Shown here: positions 55,491 through 64,000 of the stretch, piece by piece
Position numbering within the stretch: the stretch's first letter is position 1
Layout: each line of letters opens with the position of its first letter
Assembly: GCA_022605955.1 (NCBI GenBank)
Contig: JAKCOZ010000018.1
Span: 1,372,001 to 1,436,000 of the forward strand
From: Rallus limicola
Taxonomy: Eukaryota; Chordata; Aves; Gruiformes; Rallidae
DNA: 64,000 nucleotides
Direction of reading: 5' to 3'
The notes under the pieces: generated by a model
Told to the model about the DNA's origin: nothing
The model's input: only the letters and a program-made list of their open reading frames with translations
Databases searched by the model: none
Program-made: the position numbers and the translations under genes

Positions 55491-58400
55491 GACTCCTGAT
55501 TTCTTTCCTTTAGCCCAGGAAACACCTGCTTTGCTCGCAGCTCCAGGTCAGTACGTGGCTTTAGAGGCAGCTGTTTTGTGGTTGGGCTTAAGAACATCTT
55601 GTTTCTTCATTGTTTGGTGTTGGGCTTTAAAGCTCTGGCAGAAATGTGACTTCAGAAGGGAGGGAGGGGAACACCCTCCCCCCAACATTCCAAGTTCAGA
55701 GGAACCTGTGCAGTGGGTGGTGGTACCTGTGGAGGTCTTGGGGAAAGGCCAAAGCAGCTGAAGACCACCACCCTGCCATGCAGAAACCCACCCTTAGCAT
55801 TCCAGTCACTTGCCACTGGGGTTTGTTGGGGTTCTTTAAGTAGCCTTTCCAACCTGACCTCTTGGAGCAGGACACATCCGTGTCAGAAGCGTTCTTGCTG
55901 CCTCTGGTTGTTTCCTTTCTTTCCTGTGTCCGAGCCAGGTGTCTGGGTGACTTTCCAAGAGGACCTGCTTCCTTCCCTAGCTGGTAAGAGACATCATCAA
56001 TATCAGGGATTTTAATGGATGTGTTCAATCCCCTGCCAGCCGCTCGTGCCTGTGAGTGATTCTCTGGCTGAGCATCCCCTCCCCATACCAGCAGACTGGA
56101 GCAGGATCTGTGCAGCAGAGCTGTTTGCCTGGTGCTGTGATCTGCAGGCTCACAGAGTGATATGTTTTCTTGGAGCTCAGGCATGTTTTGGCTGTTGCAC
56201 TTGCTGCCTCATGCTGCTGCTCTCTGGCTGAAGCAGATGGCAGAGGGTGGTGTCCTGCACCCCTCAGCTCTGGATAGCAGAGGTTTCATAGAGGTAACAT
56301 TTCTGTTGGAGCAGAACTAAAAGCCAGGCACAAACCCACCTCACTGTCTTGTGCTGCCTGCAGCCTCCATAGGGAGAGCTGGTGGCCACTGGTCAGCTCC
56401 TGGTGCAGATAAAAAGCCTCAGCTGAGATCAGCACAAAAGATTTACAAAAGAAAAAGCTGAAAGAATCCCCTCAGTCAGCGTGTCCCAGGAGGAGCTGGT
56501 GCCCCCGCAGCCTCTCCAGTTGGTGTACCCAGGCTGGGGATGTGCATTGTTTGTGGAGAACCAAAAATATTTCCCAGTTAACACTTTACTGGCAGCAGCA
56601 GCAGCAAGCCTGGTTTCCCATAATCCAAACTGGAAAGGAGAAAAGGAGGAGCAGTGAAGGCGGAATGTCTGAAAGCTGTGGGGATGGGTGTCACAAATGC
56701 TCTGTGCTGGAGCAGCTTGGAAGCTGTTCACCCCTTCCATACTCACCTTCTTGTCCAGTTCTCCCATCTCTTCCCCTCAGTGTTTCAGCTACACAGTGTG
56801 TGTAGTCACAGAGCCATGTGCGGGGTCCCTCCAGCTGGGTGCTCGCATCTGACTCCCTTCTGAGGTATTTGGTGCCTACAGACAGATGAGGCCCCTGGAG
56901 AGGACCTGGCAAAGCCCTTTTCTTCCTTGTAGCTGCTGAGAAAAGTCATGGGGTCCCCTGAACCCTCCAGAAAGCAGGTTCTGACCCAGGCCTTGCTTTT
57001 GTCCTGCTTGCAGGGTCAGTGCTGGCGCCCAGGTTGTTTTGTATCTGAGATGACTTAGAGCTGGTTTTATTTTGCCTTAAATACTGTGGTGTTGGGGTGG
57101 GTGGGCTCAGCCTGGTGTGTATAAACACACCGCCCACACCAGGAGCCCTGGCTGCCTTCGGGCAGGAGCTCAGCAGGGCTGACTTTTGGCAACTTCAGGC
57201 ACAAGAGGTTGGAAAATGCAGGTTTGTGTTTGAGAGCTGGGCAGGGTGCTCTTCAGTAACATTTCCCCAGAAGGAATCCAGAATCCCTGGGTAGAAAAAG
57301 ACCTCTGAGTTCAAGCCCAGCTGTTCCTCTCCTCTACTCACACATATTGCTGAATCCTGCTCTTGATGAGATGGAATTGAGAGGATGAAAGTCGTGTTGT
57401 TTCCAGCCATTCACCTGGAGCTGCTGCTGTGCATTTTGGGGAGGTTTAAAGCCCACCACTGCGCTGCTCCATACCTGAACTCAGAAGCAGGAGCAGGCTG
57501 AGGTGAGTGGCTGTAGCAGGGCTTGTAGCAGGGGATCAGCTTCTGCTGGCTGTCCAAACGCGCTGCTTCCTTTTATTCTTTCCTTGTTTCAAAGGGCTTC
57601 AGCTCTTCAGCTGCCCATCTCGCTCCTGCGGTCCCAACCCACCAGATTCCACGGACAGCCCGTGCCCAGTTCAGTTCTAAGCTGGCGCCACGTGCTCAGA
57701 TACTCCTGTAACGCTCTTTTGAAGTGCTGCTTTCTGTACAGCTGTAATTAAAGACAGAATCTGCCCTTTATAACTTGTTATTTCGGGAGCTGGAGCCCAG
57801 CCTGCGCCGTTGTTGCTAGCAGCCTACAAATGCCATTGTCCTGGGAAGCCAAGCGCAGCCGGCGGCGCTGAAAGGCAGCTCTGGAATTTCACTCAGCTAT
57901 TTTTAGGTGGTGGTGAAAAATCACACTTCCAGCACTTTTAAATCTTTGTCAGTGCTTAAATAAATCAACGGGCAAACCCCGACTTCTTGCTCAGGCGTGG
58001 GACAGGGAGGGGACCTGAGGCTGAGCTGGTGGAAGAGTGAAGCACAGGAGCGGGGACAAGCCCCAGCTCTGCCCGGCTCAGAAGGGGCAGAGGCTGCGAG
58101 GGTGGCAGGACCTTTGTGGGTCAGTTCCTCTCTCTTTCCCTCTGCCTCCCCTGGGTGTCCTCCTGCATAGCTGGGTGATGGTGCATGCATGCATCTTGTC
58201 TGCTCGCTGCAGAGCCACATTGATGGCCGCTCCGGCCGTGGCAGCTCTTTGGAAGCCAGGATGTTGAGGCAGGTGCTCCAGAAGGATGCTGCATGTGTCT
58301 GGGTGGCCAACTATCGAGTCGTGTTAGACTGTGCCCTTCAGCCCTGGTCCCCTCTGTAGTTGGGAGGCAAAACCAGCTTCTAACCCACCCTCTCTTCTTT

Positions 58401-61400
58401 TATGCTAGGGCAGGAGTTTCCTGAGAAGCTGCTTGGCCACCAAGTTTCCACGTCGGCACAACCCCCTGCTCTCTGGCCACGGGATCCTGGTGCAGTTTCC
58501 TTGCCTTGCAGCTCCACATTGTGTCCTGGAGACTCACAGGCAGCTGCTTTGCTGGTTTCCTCCTCTCTCCCCCCCAGCCCCCCACCCCGTGCTCAGACTT
58601 CAGGACTCGGTTTGAGTGAGGAGACCTCTGGGGGGCTCCCAGTGCCCTCCAGTTACCGAGAGCTGCTCCGCACATCACCCAGGCTCCAGACAGCACTGGC
58701 ACCGAGGTCAGTAGCTCCTGTAAGGACACATGTGGGCTGTGTGGCTGCTGGAAAACCACAGCCGTCTCCAGGACACCCTGCCATGTCCCCCGGGGCAGGA
58801 GACCTGCTGCTGGCCCCGGTGCCAGGTGCAGGTGGGACTGACCCATGAACAGGAGCTGATGATTTCCACTTTGCTGGGAGGTTCCATTGTACAGCATCAG
58901 TACCTCTCCAGGCTGCTCCTCCAGGGTCACCAGCCCCTTTTTGGGGGGTTTGCCTGGGTTTAGAGCGGCTCTGGGCCTCTCCTGAGCCTGTGCTGGCTTG
59001 GGGAAACTGGGCCCCTGCAGCACCATGGGAGACGCATGCAGCCCCCAGGAAGCAGGCTGAGGGCAGAGGAGCTTTACCCAGGGTCCCCAAATCCCTCTGC
59101 TTCTCTCCAGCAGATTTCTTGGGAGCTGCTTTCAGCCCAGGCTACTGCAATTGAACAGAAAACCTCCCAAATGCTCCTGCACTGCTGCTCATGTTCCTCA
59201 GAGCCCTGGGAATGCTCTGGGGTGCACCAGGCAGCCGTGCTGAACTGCTGCTGGTTAAACTCACTGAAGGATGTTGACCTGTCCTGTTTGGTGAAAGGAA
59301 TCACACCTGCTGCGTGGGAGACTCCTGCCTGCACATCCTCGTGTCCCCTTTCCATCTCTGCTTTTCTAGGCTAAACCAACCAGCTCCTTCCGAATTCACC
59401 CCAAGTTGTGGGGAAGTTCCTATTGTCTGAGGACAGGAGGGGACAGCCAGCAACTTGCCCCAACACTGAACCTCTGCAACCCCCCAATTTCCTAGTGAGG
59501 CAAATGGAAAGTGCAGAGGAAATAAGTGGCAGAAGGGAAGCAGGAGGGACAGCCGGTCTCATCTGAGTGCTGATGCCATCCTCCCAGAACACCAGGCAGC
59601 TTTCCCTGGGCCCAGGCATCCCCAGTGCTGGGGGACATCAGTTGAGCTGGGCTGGGAGAAGCCAGAGAGGGGCTGAGGATCACCCGAGAGTGTTCCCCCT
59701 GCCCAAGGCCAGAGGGTTTCTGGTTGGGAAGGATGCTGGGGCTGGGGGATGCTGTGCAGGGCAGTGCAGTTCCCATCCCAAAAGTGCAAGCAATTGTTCA
59801 AACAGCATGAAATGGCATCAGAAACCTCAGTTAAAGGGGAGCACAAAGTCCCGGGCTGGGCAGCTGTGGTGAAGCAGCCAACATCAAGTACAGTTTATTC
59901 AAATTTTGGGGTGTTTTTTCTTAATAATCCGAAGCTGACAGTGCCTAACCTGTTCCCAGTTTGCAACCCCCTGTCTGCATTGTATGAGCTCATCTTTGAA
60001 ATTATTATTTTTATTTTTTTTAGTTCTCATGTGACAGGAAATGTTGTTCCACATTCAAGACCAAGCCCTGCCTTACTGGGGTTGGGGGGGGGCTCTTATG
60101 TTACTGGTTTCACCTGCTGGTGTATGAAAAGAGCAACGAAGGACTGTTCTCTTACACCTGAGAAATGGTTTCTGTTTTCTGGGAGACCTGGGGAGCGGGG
60201 GGACTTGTCTGACCCAGATGAGCAGAAGACAAGAGGGTCTGTGGAGCAGCATGAAGGAAAGCAGTGATCCCGTGGGGTGCAGAGGGTCAGGTGTCAAACC
60301 CCGCTTTGGACCGGAGTCTTCTGGCTCTCTTGATCTTCAGAGCACAAAATCCTGCCCTGCTTTATCACACAGGATGTGTCAGCTGAAGCAGCGCAGCCCA
60401 AGCGCTGTGGGAAGGCAGCACGTGTGTCGCTGGAGAAGGTGAGTCACACAACCCAGGCGCTGCAGCTGGCAGCCATCTCGCTGCCCACACCGGCTTTCCC
60501 TCCTCCTTTCTCCATTCCTTATCTCCCAATCTTCATCATACGAACAAACCCACAGGAAAAATGAACAGGGGTGCTGGATCCTGCACTTGGGAGGGTGGGT
60601 GCCTGCTCTCTGTGGTGCCCTGAGCCCCATCACCCCTTTGCACTGAGGTTTTATTTTCTTTTTCCTTAGTTACAAGGGGTGTTTTGAGCTGCTCTCACTC
60701 CTGGCTTCCTTATTTTAGGTGCTGCAGCAGAGCTGGGTAGGGACCGGCTACTTCTGTCCGGGTGGTGGCCAAGTTAGCAGGTCCCCACTGGGCAGGGTGA
60801 GAATCCTTCTGAGTCTCCTCTGGGTTTTTCCCCAGGTGAAGATCACCACCTGGTGTCCCCCTGGTTTGGCTACAAAATGTGTCCTTGAAGGAAGAATTCG
60901 TAGTCCAAGTGCACTGGTCCCTGCCCTAAGGTGAAGGTTTGTTTATGTCTCACTCCTACCAGCTGCAGTCTGATGATTGTCCTTGTAGCCAGAGCAGCTG
61001 AAATCTGCCCTCTGCTTTTCTTCTGCTGGAAGTCGTTACCGGCCACCGAGCACCCTTTGATCCCAATCCAAATGGCTAAACACACGACTCTAAGATCCTA
61101 AGATGAGGGTGTTAGTGAGCAGACTGTGTTAGGCTGGGGATTGTGGGAAATGGATACCCACAGAGCTGCTGGAGGATTTGAGCAGCCTGCTCCCGCTGGC
61201 TCTGTGGCATGTCTCAGGCTGTGTCATTCTGCCATTGCCTGCTGCTGACTTCTCTTTTCATGTCTTTTTTTCTTTTTTCCCACCTGTCTGGGCCTCACAG
61301 GAGCTGTGGTGGGACTGGGGGCAACATTCTTGCCTGTGGCTACGGAGGAGCCGGTCTGGGAGGCAGCCATGGCCAGTTGTTCTTATCTTGTGGGTGTTTT

Positions 61401-62421
61401 AAAACCAAGGGGCAGCCCTGAAATAAGGGGCGAGCTCTCAGGATGATTGACGTATGACTTGGCTTTCTGAGGCCTAGAAGATGGGGGAATGTAGAAATAA
61501 ATCGCTTCATCCTACAGCAAAGATCTGTGGAGGGAAGAAGCAGCATTGTGCTCCAACTGGGAAGTATTTCTACGCTGTGTTAGTTCAAATAGCCTCCCCA
61601 GGTGCTGTTTTGGGTGCTGGTCCAGGGCAGCATGAGCAGCTGACAGACTTGCTACCTGCCAGCCCCCCCCCCTCAGTCCCAAAGCAGCTTGCCCTCTGTG
61701 TCTCCACTGGCAGAGGCGTTGGGTACATCATGCCATGGTCATATGGAAAATGTCACCTTCAAAAGATGGCTGAGCCTTGGTAGAGGTGTCAGCCCAGGGG
61801 TGATGGTCCGGGTGCACCCCTGGCTCTTCCGGGCAGCCTCTCATGATGCCCGCAGCTCTCAGGCAGTGCTGGTTGAGGGACCTGTGATGCCACCTTGCCA
61901 GGGTGGGTTTTTTATGAAGATGGCATCACCCTCAATTAATTCTTGTGCCATTGCACAAGGTGGAGGTATCTCTGGTTCACTGGCGCTGGGGTTTTCCCTC
62001 TGCCACTTCCCCCTCCTCCTCCTCCTCCTCCTCCTCCTTGAGGGAAAACTGGCAGAGCAAGTCCTCTGGGGCTGAAACTGCCCCACCGCCCTGGTGTGCT
62101 CCCACTTGGCCAAGGTCGTCATTAGAGGTAATGACCAGCTTCACACCCGCCTCACTGCTGAGCAGGCGCCAGGCACAGAGTGTCTGTCAGCAAAGGGCCA
62201 TACCCACACAGGGAGCAGTGGGTGAGCCAGCCGCCTCTTAACCCGAATTCGGAGCACACACCCAGAGGCTCCTCCCCTCACTGCAGCCCTGTGTGGTTCG
62301 TGTTGTTGCGTGGGAATCAGGCACCTGGCTCCAGCAGAATCCCAGGGGTTTGTAGCTCAGAATCAAGTTATCAAAAACCTGATGTTTTCAGCCATCCTCT
62401 GAGACCTCACAGTGCCCACAT
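55491..62421. other. Intergenic DNA downstream of ETF1
   Basis: I see no exon, RNA gene or intact transposon. Open frames are short, overlap on both strands and show no family motif. A stretch at about 57280-57345 (gggtagaaaaagacctctga and on) weakly resembles the 3' end of CR1 in antisense orientation. Another short inverted repeat, GGTGTGT and ACACACC around ataa, is at 57114-57131. Confidence 0.5.
62011..62038 (+). repeat. CTC trinucleotide repeat
   Basis: About nine units of ctc/tcc in a row. Confidence 0.9.
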
Positions 62422-62855
62422 CACAGAATCATGGAATCACCTGTGTTGGAAGAGACCCTTTAGATCGAGTCCAACCACAGCCTAACCCTGTCCAGCCCAC
62501 CTCTAGACCATGTCCTTAAGGACTTCATCCATACGCCTTCTGAATCCCTCCAGGGACAGTGCCTCCATCACCTCCCTGGGCAGCCTGTTCCAGTGCCTGA
62601 CAGCCCTTTCAGTACAGAAATTCTTCCTGATACCTCACCGAAACCTCCTCTGGTGCCATGTCAAGCCATTTCCTCTCATCCTGTCACTTGTAATCCTGGA
62701 AAAGAGACCAACTCCAACACCTCCACAACTGCCTTGCAGGTAGTTTCAGAGAGTGATGAGGTCTCCCCTCAGCCTCCTTCTCTCAAGGCTAAAAAGCCCC
62801 AGCTCCCTCAGCTGCTCCTCACAGGACTTGTGCTCCACCCCTTTCACCTTTGCTC
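62422..62855 (-). mobile_element. CR1 retrotransposon copy downstream of ETF1
   Basis: About 430 bp read as reverse-complement CR1: cacagaatcatggaatcacc, then cacctccctgggcagcctgt, gaaattcttcctgatacc, ggtctcccctcagcctcctt and gctgctcctcacaggac. It is 5'-truncated with no intact frame. Confidence 0.95.
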
Positions 62856-64000
62856 AGTCCTGATGAGCTCTGAAGTCATGAGCTGCTCAGAAACAACCTT
62901 CCTTTGAGGCTCGCTATCCCCTGCTCTTGTTTTCCTTGGTGTTCTGCACTAAACCAAACCCAAAGTGGTGGCTTTGTAATGCTTCCCTTAATTAGTGTGA
63001 ATATTCTTCTCCCTGGTATCACAGAAATCACTTTGTTCCACACAATTAAAAGCAGATTACAGGAACTTGAGTTCCACCTGACAGCTCATGCCACGAAGGC
63101 CCACGCCTGCTTCTGTCCCACTCAGTCCGCTGTTGTGATGTGTTAAGCTCTCAGCCTGCCTGAACATGAGGATAGACTTTTTACTCAAAGAAATAGAGGA
63201 TTTAAACCTTTTTTCCCCCCCTCTTTTACATTGTTTTTCTCCTTTCCTGTGTCCTGGGCAATCCTTTCCATAGGCAGAGAACTCGCCTGACTCTGCAGCT
63301 GTCCTTTGGAAAGCGCCATGTAAAATTGTATCATCCCAGTCAGCAAATCTCTTTCCCTGCCTGCATTTAGGCTGAGACATGCTGATTGGTGTCACAAACA
63401 AATCTCTGCTGCCTTCTTTGATCTCCTGAGCGAGTGTTTGATTAGAGGGAGAGCAAACCCAAGCTGGGTTTAGTCCCACCTTGTTCCCGGTGACACCTCT
63501 GAGAGCGCCCTGAGGTTGGTGGTGTTACACAACGTGAAGGATGGGACATGATTTGCCCTGAGAGCCCTTTGTTGTAGGTCGTGATGTGAAGGTGGAAAGA
63601 ATTTGGCTCAGCTGCCAGACCCAGCACCCAGGTTTGACGCATCAAAGTTTCACCCCAGACTCGGAGCAGCAGCGGCACAGTGGGGCAGGAGACCTGCTGC
63701 TCTTGCTTTATGGCTTTTAAATGCTATGAAAAGAGTTTGCACCTCAGAAGTATGTTTTTTAAGCTTTTCTGAATGAATAAAACACATTTCTGCTGACATC
63801 GATGTGCTGTGGAGCAGGTGCACTGTCAGTGAGAAAGGACTTTGTGACATTTACATTTGTTCATCTTCCATGTCCTAACGGTTTGGCAGAGGTTGGAACA
63901 GGTAATGGAGAAAAGTGCTTAGGCTGAAGCTACTGTGTCCATTTTCATCACCAGCACGGAGTCGCTAGCGCTGTGCTGTTACATCAGATCGCTGCTTATG
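62856..64000. other. Noncoding DNA at the right edge
   Basis: AT-richer sequence with no recognisable exon, RNA gene or repeat family. Confidence 0.5.

Noticed and set aside
58400..59090. Overlapping 208-, 148- and 145-codon frames on both strands downstream of ETF1.
   Set aside because: No family motif, no splice structure and mutual overlap; they look like chance frames in GC-rich intergenic DNA.

Overview
The window looks like nuclear DNA from a bird. The reasons are vertebrate-type genes with GT-AG introns, CpG-island promoters, and several copies of the CR1 retrotransposon typical of sauropsids, set among fairly short introns. I cannot name the species. Two complete protein-coding genes lie head to tail on the + strand: HSPA9 (mitochondrial Hsp70, mortalin/GRP75) and ETF1 (eukaryotic release factor eRF1). 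From memory, these two genes are also neighbours in the same orientation at human 5q31, so this is a conserved vertebrate block and not an accessory region.

Layout. Positions 1-1950 are upstream noncoding DNA with one G-rich tract. About 1950-3300 is a CpG island holding the HSPA9 promoter and first exon, with three NRF-1-like sites in 75 bp. HSPA9 runs from its start codon at 2812 to its stop at 22931. It has 17 coding exons, all in phase, that give a 676-residue protein, with poly(A) signals near 23560 and 23598. Intron 11 holds a box C/D snoRNA that I identify as SNORD63 from its C box, D boxes, terminal stem and an 11-nt guide to 28S rRNA. About 23620-26500 is the intergenic spacer, with a small CpG-rich patch. 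About 26500-28460 is the ETF1 CpG-island promoter. ETF1 runs from 27630 to 53367 in 10 coding exons that give a 437-residue protein with NIKS, YLCDNKF and GGQ motifs. Its first intron is 14.7 kb and contains a candidate noncoding regulatory element. The ETF1 3' UTR extends to about 54150 or, with a distal signal, to about 55490. From there to 64000 I see no gene, only a CR1 copy near 62.4 kb, a possible CR1 scrap near 57.3 kb and simple repeats.

How the genes relate. Both are housekeeping genes of protein production. HSPA9 drives import and folding of proteins in the mitochondrial matrix. ETF1 ends translation in the cytosol. SNORD63, carried in the HSPA9 intron, guides methylation of the large ribosomal RNA near the peptidyl transferase centre. 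The stretch therefore encodes a chaperone, a ribosome-modification guide and a termination factor. I found no sign of an unknown multi-gene system. The observations most worth following are the snoRNA, the promoter site clusters, the 5' leader of ETF1, and possible regulatory or hairpin elements in ETF1 intron 1.
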